This document shows positions 37,093 through 48,190 of a stretch of DNA of 64,000 nt, one piece after another. Both the position numbers and the translations under genes were made by a program. Source of the DNA: Panorpa germanica (Eukaryota > Arthropoda > Insecta > Mecoptera > Panorpidae). Numbering within the stretch: the first letter of the stretch is position 1; each line of letters starts with the position of its first letter. The DNA is taken from assembly GCA_963678705.1 (NCBI GenBank), contig OY783208.1, forward strand, positions 11,777,782 through 11,841,781, written 5' to 3'. The notes beneath the pieces are model-generated. The model had not been told where the DNA came from. It ran no database searches and saw nothing but the letters and a program-made list of their open reading frames with translations.

Positions 37093-40000
37093 GTGGACAA
37101 AGTGTGTAGAGTGATTAAAAGTGTGTTTGTAAATGTTCAAACAGTCTATTTTGGCTCATTATTTTGGTTGGATGATGGGAACCAATTAAAATCTATTCCA
37201 AGCGAATGGAACGTTGAAGACCCGTCCATTATAACAGACATTGATGTGCGTAATGTAAAAGTTGACAAGATAAATAGCGGTGCTTTTAAGAACTTTACCA
37301 GCCTCAAAACGCTGGAGCTAACAGGTAGAGTAACCGCCATTGAGGACGACGTCTTCACTGGATTGAACAACTTAACAAGCATAACACTAAATGGAGTCGG
37401 CATTCAAGACATCGGCCCAAAAGTGTTCCATAATTTAAATAGTTTGACTTTCTTGAACATGGCAACACATGAAATTAGTGAAATACATCTTACTAACTTA
37501 ACAATGTTAACAGAACTGAATTTATTTCATAATAATATCACAGAATTAAGTCCTAACACTTTAATTAACTTAGTGAACCTGAAAATTATTGACTTAAGTG
37601 AGAATAAAATCTGTGCTTTAATATACAGGGCATTCGCTGATTTTCCGAATCTTACTAGTTTAAATTTAAATAAAAATCAGATTGCAGATATTGGACCAGG
37701 TGCTTTTATACACCTATCCAAGTTGGAAGAATTGTTCTTAAATCATAACAATTTAGCGAAAATAACAGTGCAACAGTTGCCGAATTTGAAACGATTAGTT
37801 TTGTCATATAACAAGATTGCATTTCTTGAACACTTTAATGCAGTTGCCTGAATTGACTGCAATCTGGTTGGATCATAAATTAATAACGAGAGTAGATAAA
37901 GATTATTTTCTTAACACACCTAAATTAGATTATTTAAACTTAGAATTTAACGTAATAAAAGAATTTTATTTACCTGATAAATTAGAAAAGTTAATCTATG
38001 TCTTTTTACAACACAACCACTTAGAGTCTATAGAATTATCAGCCACAACTCAAAGAAACATAGAGGTATTATATTTAAGTGACAACAACTTTACTCACCT
38101 TAACGAATCGTTTCAACATTTAATTAACCTTGAAACATTGTCATTGAAAAACAACAAAATTAAAACTTTGCCTGGTGTATACCAGGTAATTTAACTGACT
38201 TGGATTTATCTCACAATGAATTCTGTGGCTCTGTAACTCAAGGGAAGCTGCGAATAGTAAATTAATCTGATAACAAAATTACAGAATTAAATAGTAATAG
38301 TTTTAGAAACTTACCAGAGCTGGTTTCTGCTACGATGCATACCAATAAAATCCGTTCAATAAAGTCCGGCACATTCGCTGGTTGTTCGAACCTACCTGAA
38401 TTGTACTTGTATAACAATCAGCTGGCAGATATCGAACCAGACGCATTTAGGGACCTTCAAAAGTTGGAAGTGTTAACTTTAGAGAACAACAATTTAACGA
38501 CAATAACGCCAAATCATTTCAAAGGGTTGACGAGCTTAAGGAGATTAGATTTATCACATAACAATATCACATCCTTTGATCCGCTTCTTTTATACAATTT
38601 AACAGAATTAACTCACATTTGGTTCATCAATAACCTAATAACGAGTTTACCTGAAAGATTCTTTAACAACACACCTAAATTAGAATATTTAGACTTTGGA
38701 TTTAATTTGTTAAAAGAATTTAATTTACCCGATAAATTAGAAAAGTTGAACAATGTCTTTTTAGAATATAATCAAATAGAGTCTATAGAATTATCAGCTG
38801 CAACTCAGAGAAACATAGAGGTATTAGATTTATGTGAAAACAACTTGACTCAGCTTGACGAATCATTTCAACATTTAATTAACCTTCGCGAATTGTCATT
38901 AAAGAAAAACAAAATCAATAGTTTTCCTCTGTGTATACCGGGTAGTTTAACAAATTTGGATTTGTCTCAGAATGAACTATGTGAGACAGTGCTGGATAAA
39001 TTCTGTGGCTCTGTAAGTCAAGGGAAGCTGCGAGTAATTAATTTATCTTCTAATCAGTTTACATTTTATAATTTGACGCATAGCAACAAATCTTTACAAG
39101 AATCGCAACCAAATTTGAACGAAATTGATTTAAGCAAAAATTTCTTGAATGCCGACACAGTGAAGCTAATTAAAACTTTTAAGTTGCATCACATAAAATT
39201 TCTAAAAATTGAACCGCAGCTAAAAGTTATCATCAAAATCATTCATAATAAAAGCATGGACGGGGAAGGAAACACCACATGGATAGTGGTTACGTCGGCT
39301 GCACTGGCTGTTGCTGTATTTGCAGGTTAGAATTACAAACCTATTTATCTTAATTGTAGAATAGGTAACCCTCCTAACAATTTAGGGTAGCACGCAATTT
39401 TAATTCAGAGAGAGACTTTGACATAATTCCGTTCAGAAAAAGTTTATCGCGAAATTTACATCGTAGCACGGTCCTGTAGGAACTACGTGTCCTGCAAGTC
39501 CACGTTACAGCATCCTTAATGAAATAACACCGATCTGCAACATAAAACGCTCCTTGCACATCCACAGTAAAATAAATTTCAAATTTATTGAGTGCAAAAC
39601 ATAATTGAAACATAATTAAGTGTTCCTAACGCATCAAATTAATAATTACTACATAGAAAACCTGTTCCTTTTCAGTAATGACCGCCATTTTGTTTGTATA
39701 TAAACAACGGAGAAGAACTAACCCGAATCGAAATGTCAACGATGCAGTTATGTTAAATGAACTTTATAATGACGTCGGACGCACTCCATTTTATCACTAT
39801 CCCAGGTTTCCAATTTACGACTCTGTGGGAAGACCTCACATTTATAACTATCCGAGGTTCCGTCCTCGTTATGACGAAGTTCGACCACAACCTGTCTATT
39901 TAGCGGTCCTGCCTGATATTCCAGGTACGTAATTAGAGAACGCCCATCGTGAATTGAACCTAATTATTGAAAAGTCAATTAGTTGCTTTTACAAGCACAT

Positions 40001-40171
40001 TGTGTAACATTGTTAGCTAAAGCTTAAAATACAACAATTAAACAAGAATTAAAAGATGTAAATACAAAGAAAGTAAGGTAATTTTAATTGGGTATGTTCG
40101 TTTTAGAGCCCCAACAATTAGAAGAACAGGACAACCTGTCCGAAGAGAATATTTACGAAGAAATTGGCTGA
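37093..40171 (+). pseudogene. LRR receptor-like gene, copy G, most complete
   Basis: The large first exon (open from 37093, no in-frame ATG; donor after 39325) encodes a long series of LRRs of about 24 residues (LxxLxLxxNxI), last repeats, then the membrane helix start NTTWIVVTSAALAVAVFA. Exon 39676-39924 adds the rest of the helix, KQRRR and seven tyrosine motifs counting the last exon: YNDV, YHYP, YDSV, YNYP, YDEV, YLAV. Exon 40107-40171 ends ENIYEEIG. Splice phases fit throughout. Damage: a frame change near 37830, a one-base loss near 38175 and a TAA near 38261. The start is unclear; an ATG at 37133 is out of frame, so an upstream signal-peptide exon or a further frameshift is needed. Sequencing error could explain some breaks. 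The LRR block 37840-38230 duplicates 38600-39020. Confidence 0.82.
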
Positions 40172-41034
40172 ACTTTCAAAACATTTGAAATCGTCACTAA
40201 TGACGTCAATAATTTCGCTCACACCAAGCTCACAACGACTCATCTGAAGAGTTGAGCATTTCAACTCAATGTTTAAACATAACACAAAACTTGAAGATGA
40301 CGATGACAGAATAAATTACTTTATATGATTCGGAAAGATATATGTTATTGGATTTTATTTTATTATATAATTATGTTAAATTAGCTTAATAAAATAAATT
40401 TTAATTCATATTTGACTCCCATTTATACACTTTTCCTCATACCATAACCTAACTTAATAAATAAACAATGTTCATTATTATATGTTCAGACTATCTTTAT
40501 CGCAATCCTTATTTTACACATTTAGTGTTATTAGTAGAATTGTAGACATAAAATTCTCTACAAATTTGACTTTAAGCATTTCTATGTATGATCAGCCGTT
40601 CCTGAGGTATAACGCGAAGAGTGGGAGGCGCACATCCGTATGTGCTGAGATAATGCTGAGATAAGTACTGCACTTTCTGATAGAAACGTGAAGTATGGTA
40701 CAATGAAAGAATTTCATAAGTAGATACCTTTTAGTTATAGAGCCAGTTAATCTTTCACTCCCCTTTCCTGTTGCACGATCGTATAAATTGCGATATCTTA
40801 AGACCCGCTTAACATATTTATTAGAACGACTAGAGAAAACTAGTTGTTTAATTTTATACACTCGCAGTTTCTGACATCTATTGAGCATATTTCTAAGTAA
40901 CTCAGGTTTAAATCCGCGCCCGTCTTTATCAATCCTATAATCAAACCTTTTCTTCGTGTATTTAAACCAACTGTTGGAAGATGTGGCTCCTCGCTAAAAG
41001 TAACATCACAGATTGTTAAATGGCTTGTGTACTC

Positions 41035-41990
41035 ATTTTTTAGTCGTCGATTTTTCAATTGTTGATTGAAATTGATGTTAATAAATATGTATTGGCGTGT
41101 CTATTTTATTAAATATCTAAATGTTGACGGAAATATAGCAATTGAAAATTTGTTTATGACGTAAAAAGTATTAGATAAGGTCAGTGCTGTGGTAATGTTT
41201 TGTAGCTGTTAGTAGTCCCCTGTATCTAGTACGTATGTGTTAGTTAACAAAGAATAATAAGTTTTTATTTTATTTAACCCTGTTACGACAAACATAATAT
41301 TGAAACTTTATTGTTCTTCGATATAGCTGTAAATAATATTTGCTATTTGATATATAAATACATATAGCAGTGATTTATGAGCTGTAAGGTTGGTAACCTG
41401 TAAACTTTGTCAGAGATCTGTTATGAATATGCTATCTCTTTTACGCTCAGTTGTATACAAGAGATAGCAACATAGCGGACGTGAGGTCACATGTCTTGGA
41501 ATGTGTACAACGTTGGATCCCTTTAATGATTAAAGAGACAGAATGACTGTTTTAATTGTTATTATCTCCTAAAATGTTTGTAGATTCTAGCAGCCAACTT
41601 TATCAATATACTGTTCCGTTTTATGGAAAATAAGATAGATGAACATAAAATGGTCATTAGAGCTATTTAACGATGGTAATTTGAAACAAACTATTTTTAT
41701 ACGTCACGTCTAAATTCAGAACATTTGCCATTTGCCGCTTAAGTACAGAGGGCGTTTTTAACCGACCTTTGGTTCAAACGAAGTAAAATGGTCAACTTTT
41801 TAACATTTGACGCATTTTAACAATTTACTTAAGCATATAAATAATATATCTGCGTTTTATAGTTAAATTATTTCAGAAATTCGTACAAAAATAAGTTAAG
41901 TTTAATGGAGAAGTGTCCTAATTTCTATAAAACTGTGCAATATATTGATAAAGATGGCTATAAGGACATCAAATGTACAATTAAAGTAGG
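41035..41990 (+). repeat. Composite foldback repeat, copy 3
   Basis: The head segment 41035-41510 matches 6650-7080 (TAAATATGTATTGGCGTGTC, then the ATAATAAGTTTTTATTTTAT block). The left arm 41510-41630 and right arm 41905-41985 are inverted copies of each other. It is non-coding. Confidence 0.55.
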
Positions 41991-42928
41991 TCACCCAAAT
42001 AACGCTCAGGCCCTAATAACGCCAACCTGATCAGGAAGCTTATCAGGAATCATTGCGAGAAACAGGCTCCATGATGGGTCGTACTGGAATTACGCGCATG
42101 TGCCTATTCAAAATGGAATCACAACCAATTTGTGAACAACGTCATAATAGTTTACACATCCAATGGGTTTGTAGTCCTTGCCCTAATTTCTATAAAACTG
42201 TGGAATCCTCCCATTATTGTAATGGGCCAAGGGTATGTTTATATTCTTATATGATTACATTTGCAACTCAGGCGGCACAGCAAGGGGCGGAAGAGACATA
42301 ACTAGCATAACATTTAAAAAATCGATCATGATTTGTTGCACGCCATTGCTTATGCGATTTTAATGTACTTTGATTTTCGTTTCCAGTGTAGGAATAGTGC
42401 AACAAAGACTTTCCAGTCGAACTGAATTTATCGCCGGAAGGAAAGAGCGACCATTTGATGATATTGATAAATTTACAATAAACCTGTTCAATTAAATTCT
42501 GAACGTAGCCCTTACTTCTACGAATAAACGACGCGCCTTTTTTGAAACCCGTCGTAAAAACTTTCAGTTACTGTTTGACATTATAAAACTTTATTATAAA
42601 CTTCCGGTAATCAAATGATTACGTCGCGGGGCCATTTTACTTGACCGAATAAAATCGGTTGTCAGTATTGACCCGTGTGAACCTTCCATTCAGTAGGATG
42701 GATCAACTGTTGAACGGTTTAAGAAAACTTTTACTTTGTTCAACTCTCATGCGATTCCCTCCATTTGCTATTTCATTTGAATGCATTTAACAGTTGTTGC
42801 AGTGTTTGATAGTGGTCATCGTATAATTTTTCGTTACGATTCTCGTGAGTTTGTTTTGTTTTCGTTCCATGTATTTATAAAGGGTGACACTGAAGGTTTA
42901 CACTGACCGTGTAAAACCCCTTTTACTA
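41991..42928. other. Intergenic, no gene seen
   Basis: 42035-42115 matches 5448-5535 (GAGAAACAGGCTCCATGATG), an LRR-flank repeat. The rest shows no recognisable feature. Confidence 0.5.
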
Positions 42929-45900
42929 TCTACTATATAAAAATAAGTCGGGTTTTCCTTCCTGACGTTATAACTCCAGAACGCACGAACCGATTTCCAC
43001 GGTTTTGCATTCGTTGGAAAGGTTTCGGGCTCCGTGAGGTTTATAGCAAAGAAAATTCAGGAATTCAGGAAAAATTTCAACAGAAAAAGCGGGAAAATCT
43101 TTTTTCACATACAGCGCCTACTCTGATACATAGCATATATACAAACCAATATTTTAAGTAGACCGGTGTTTTAAGTAGTAGGCGCCAGTGCGTGATACAT
43201 TGTTTGACAGCTACTCATTATTCTCTGCTCAGTTAATTAATTTCATGTGACAAACCGGTATTGTGTTCATTGTGAAATTGTGAAAAAAAAAATAAAAAAA
43301 TAAGTTATTCATTTCCTAACATTTAAATTGGAAACCATCAAATCAATCACGTATATTGTGCAAATTTTTAATCAATTTCAACAGCAGGCATTTGTCTTTA
43401 AGGTGGTAAGTTGAACTGTGTAAATTATGTGGATCGTGCATTTAAGGTTACATTCACCACTCTGTCCATAGTCCAAAATGCCTAGAGGACGACGTGCGAA
43501 CATCGGCCGCCGCGCAAGACATGCAAGCCAGCAACAACTGTATTCACAGAACTTAAGCGAAGAAAGACAAAATATAATAACAGAAAATGCCCGATTGAGA
43601 CAACGCGTGAGCACACGAAGATCATTGGCATCATACAATCGCTTGGCATTCCAATATGATCCTACTGCGAACTACAGTGATGATGAAAATTTAGATATTG
43701 GACCAACGACGACTATATGCCGATATTGCAATGCGTTAAACTTCAAAAGAGAAACGGCTGGATTGTGCTGCGCAAGTGGAAAAGTCAAACTGGATCCATT
43801 ACTTACACCACCACAGCCACTGAAACCATTGTTCTATGGAAGTGATCCCGATTCCAGCCATTTTCTTCAACACATCCTTGAATACAATAACTGCTTTCGC
43901 ATGACTTCCTTTGAAGCTAATATCATTCGAGAAGGAGGCTTCATGCCGACTTGCAAGGTAAAAGATACAACACAAGTAACCAATCACTCACACCAACACA
44001 ATGAATTGCAACACATAACAACTACATATACACCACATACTACACCATCACACGATTAGAAGCTACACCGTATTCTTCAACAAATGATTGTTTGCAATTA
44101 CAGATACAAGGACAAATATATCATTTGCATGGTTCAATGGTGCCAACACCAGATGAACCGCATCAATTTCTGCAAATATATTTCATCTCGTCGATGGTAG
44201 ATCAGCTGAATGTGCGGTGCAATATACAGGGAACACAACAGTTAAAGAGACGAATTATTGAACAGTTGCAAGCATTTTTTCACGCTAATAATGCTGTGGT
44301 TGATATGTTCAAAACAGCATTGGAACGAATGCCATCGGATACGCACAAATTTGTCATAAGAGCGGATTGTACCCCAACAGGTGAACATTTGCGAAGATTC
44401 AATGCACCCACCGTTAATGATGTTGCTGCAATTATTGTTGGCGATCCAACTAAATCGCGAGACATTGTCGTTCAGCGAAGAAGCAATATCATGCATCGTG
44501 TAAACGAGACACATCGTTTGTACGATGCGTTACAATATCCAATCATTTATTGGCAAGGGCAAGACGGATACGACATCACGTTGAAGATGGTCGATCTAAT
44601 TACTGGTACAATATTCACACACTAATTATTGCTATTATTGCTATTATTGGTTTCCATTAACAATTCATTTAATTTTGCATTTTCAGGTGTATCAACGAAT
44701 AAAAATCTAAGCGCAATGAATTACTATGCGTATCGTATAATGATTCGTACACATGAGGAGAATGTCATTCTGAAGTGCCGTCGGCTATTCCAGCAATTCG
44801 CTGTCGACATGTATGTCAAAGTCGAGACCAAACGTTTAGCGTTCATCCGATTCAATCAGGCAAAGCTACGATCTGAGGACTATATACACTTGCGTGATGC
44901 TATTCATTCAGATGGTGATGTTCAGAATATTGGACGTCTGACGATTCTTCCATCATCTTACATCGGAAGCCCACGACACATGCACGAATACGCTCAAGAC
45001 GCTATGACGTACGTGCGAAATTATGGAACTCCGGATTTATTTATTACGTTCACATGCAATCCGAAGTGGACGGAAATTGAACGTGAGTTGAAACCGGGCC
45101 AAGAACCGCAAGATCGCCATGACATAATCGCCAGAGTATTTCAGCAAAAACTCAAGGTTATGATGGATGTGCTTACTAAGTATCGAGTTTTTGGTGACAC
45201 ACGTTGTTATATGTACTCGGTCGAATGGCAGAAGCGTGGACTATCGCATGCTTATATCCTAATTTGGTTGCTGAACAAATTATATTCAAATGAAGTGGAT
45301 GACATCATATCAGCTGAAATTCCTGATCCAGTCACTGACCCCCATCTACACGACATTGTGACGACACAGATGGTGCATGGACCGTGCGGTGCATTAAGTC
45401 CATTATCGCCTTGCATGGCTGATAGAAAGTGCACAAAACGATATCCGCGACCGTTAGTTGCTGAAACAGTCACAGGGAACGATGGATATCCAGTTTATCG
45501 TCGGCGTTCAAAAGAAGATAATGGTCGAACTATCAAAGTTAAAGTTAAAAATCAAGAGATTGAGATCGGAAATGAATTCATTGTACCATATTGCCCGCTG
45601 CTATCACGAATTTTCAAAACACATGCAAACGTTGAGAGTTGTCATTCGGTCAAATCAATCAAATATTTGTGCAAGTACGTTACAAAAGGCAGCGACATGG
45701 CTGTGTTTGGTATTGCGTCGGAAAATGCGAATGACGAAATCAGCAACTTCCAAATGGGCAGATACGTCAGTACTAATGAAGCACTGTGGCGATTATTGTC
45801 ATTTCAAATTCATGAAAGATATCCCACAGTTGTACATTTAGCAGTGCATTTGGAAAATGGCCAAAGAGTTTACTTCACTGAGGCTAATGCGGCACAACGA

Positions 45901-46805
45901 GCTGAGAGACCACCATCGACAACATTGACTAGCTTCTTTGCAATGTGTGAAGCAGATCCATTCGCAGCGACGCTGATGTACGTTGAAATGCCCAAGTATT
46001 ACACTTGGAATCAATCAACAAAGAAATTCCAACGTCGCAAACAAGGAACCCCAGTTCCAGATTGGCCACAGGTGTTTTCCACTGATGCACTAGGTCGCAT
46101 GTATACTGTTCATCCTAAAAATGATGAATGTTTTTATTTGCGACTGCTGTTGGTAAATGTACGTGGACCAAAATCATTTGCGCATTTGAAAACTGTGAAT
46201 GGCCACCAATGCCAAACATATCGAGAAGCATGTCAACTATTGGGTTTGCTGGAGAACGATTCTCATTGGGATTTAACACTTGCGGATTCAGTTGTTTTAT
46301 CAAATGCGTACCAAATACGAACGCTGTTCGCAATTATCATCACCACATGTTTTCCTTCACAACCAATTCAGTTATGGAACAAATACAAAGACGACATATG
46401 TGAAGATATCTTGCATCGCTTGCGCATTCAAACGAATAATCCTGACATCCAAATTACCGATGAAATCTACAATGAAGGATTGATTCTGATTGAGGATCAA
46501 TGCTTGACTATTGCAAACAAGCTACTGATTGAAGTAGGAATGATTGCGCCAAATCGATCGATGCACGGTGCATTCAACCAAGAATTAAATCGAGAGCTGC
46601 AATACAATGTTGATACATTGCAGGAATTCGTTCGAAATAATGTGCCGTTGCTGAATGAACAGCAAAAACAAGTATACGAAACATTAATGCAAGCGGTGAA
46701 GCATAAAACAAGAAAAAAAAATTTCTTCATATTTTAATCACCAAACGAAATGTTACATAAAACGAAGCCATCTGATGGCGAAACGGAGTTCGCCGGGTTT
46801 GCTAG
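42929..46805 (+). mobile_element. Helitron-2, helicase-deleted
   Basis: 3,877 bp with the same ends as the Helitron at 21643-26816: TCTACTATATAAAAATAAG at 42929, the GGCGAA/TTCGCC hairpin near 46780, and CTAG at 46802-46805, with A before and T after. Relative to that copy it lacks about 1.3 kb; the junction at about 46698 joins the start of the helicase to the 3' terminal region. Since the ends are intact it could have been mobilised by enzymes supplied elsewhere. Confidence 0.95.
43478..46737 (+). CDS. Helitron-2 Rep protein, helicase missing
   Basis: Rep is the HUH nuclease that starts rolling-circle transposition. The ATG is at 43478. I infer three exons: 43478-43957 (AAG then GTAAAAG), 44104-44605 (acceptor TTTGCAATTACAG) and 44687-46737 (acceptor TGCATTTTCAG). 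They join in phase to give about 1,010 codons with no stop. Visible parts are an N-terminal basic region and a Cys cluster (CRYCNAL, CC), a Helitron-like region YYAYRIMIRTHEENV, the nuclease core VEWQKRG and the tyrosine pair KYLCKY at 45661-45678. The first metal-binding His is at 45247, but the second position of HxH is Tyr (45253-45255), where Helitron-1 has His. The frame ends in about 12 novel residues after the helicase deletion. The nuclease is probably inactive despite the open frame. Confidence 0.85.
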
Positions 46806-47544
46806 TAATATATATAATAATAATATATAATATAATATATAATTCTGTCAATGGTAATTGTTAAACACATCTACGTTTTCTTATTTTAAAACTTAAAAAA
46901 AAAGACTACTGCACTTATGTATATTTTATGGAGCTTTTAATATACTTTTACCATTTTTAGTATAGAAATACACAATATTTATGTTTATTGTTGACCAACA
47001 ATGTGAAATAAACCCTTTCCACATATATATGGCATATTGCTCTAACCACAAATTTGAAATTTCAACTTTAACCATAAATATTGAGTATTTCTAAATTAAA
47101 TCTGGTATAAGGAATCTTTCGTAGTGATTTGTACATGCCTTAAAGTTTGTTCACAACTCTCAAAAGAAAAATGTAAGTGAATCGTGATAAAATAAATATA
47201 AAAATTATAAAATATAGAAAACATAATACCTGATTGATATATTTATTAATATTGCAGCTTTGTTTTATGTAAGATATAAATGTATTTAACTTTGACGGTT
47301 GTGTAGTATGTTTATGTAGATAACAAACTGCAATGGCGATGGGTTATTTATTTGTCATGGAGCTAATGTCAGTAAAGTATTTGTTGAATTTTTAATTATT
47401 TCTCTTATTAAGAAACAAATATGAAATAAATAAACGTTTTACGAAAATTTATATTCATAATTTGTTGTTATTACAATATATCGAACAACAAAATTTTAGG
47501 GCCCGTAAAATGCCTACTTTATCAGCTGTTAAAATAAGAATGGA
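46806..47544. other. Intergenic, AT-rich
   Basis: It begins with a TAATATA-rich microsatellite-like stretch (46805-46840). No gene is seen. Confidence 0.5.
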
Positions 47545-48190
47545 CTTGTGTCCTATGTCTTAATTTCTATAAAAGTGTACTATATATTGATAAAGTGGGT
47601 TACTAGAACCTCAAATGTTCAATTATTTTTTAATAACTCTTTATATGTTAAGAGATATTAACAATTAAAAAACTCATTTTGTCTCCTTAATTATTAAAGA
47701 TCATATATCAAATATCAATCAACAATTGAAATATCGACCACTAAAAAATGAGGACACAAGCCCATTGTTGATTGAAATTGATGTTAATAAATGTGTATTG
47801 GTGTGTCTATTTTAATAAATATCTAAATGTTGATGGAGACATAGCAATTAAAAGTTTGAATTGTAGTTTTAGCGCTAGAAATGGTCGGCCATATTTGTAT
47901 GACGTGAAATGCATTTTAACGTCAGTTATTTGTTGTGTAGGTTAGTGCTGTGGTAATGTTTTATAGCTGTTGGTAGTCAAATAATCAAGTCCAGTCAAAG
48001 AATAATAAGTTTTTATTTTATTTAACCCTGTTACGGCAGACATAATATTGAAATTTGTTCCTTGAAATAGCTGTAAATAATATTTGATATTTTTATATAT
48101 AAATACATATACCAGATATTTGTGAGCTGTAAGGTTAGCAGCGGCTGTGATGTCACATGCATTTCGAATGTGTACAACGTTTAATAAATA
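47545..48190 (+). repeat. Composite foldback repeat, copy 4
   Basis: Direct arm 47545-47700 (TGTACTATATATTGATAAAG to TAATTATTAAAG) followed by the head segment 47755-48190, which matches 6650-7080. The parts are in a different order from copies 1 and 3. It is non-coding. Confidence 0.55.

Noticed and set aside
37093-37095. GTG as the start of copy G
   Set aside because: A GTG start is not expected in a nuclear animal gene; the true start is upstream or broken.
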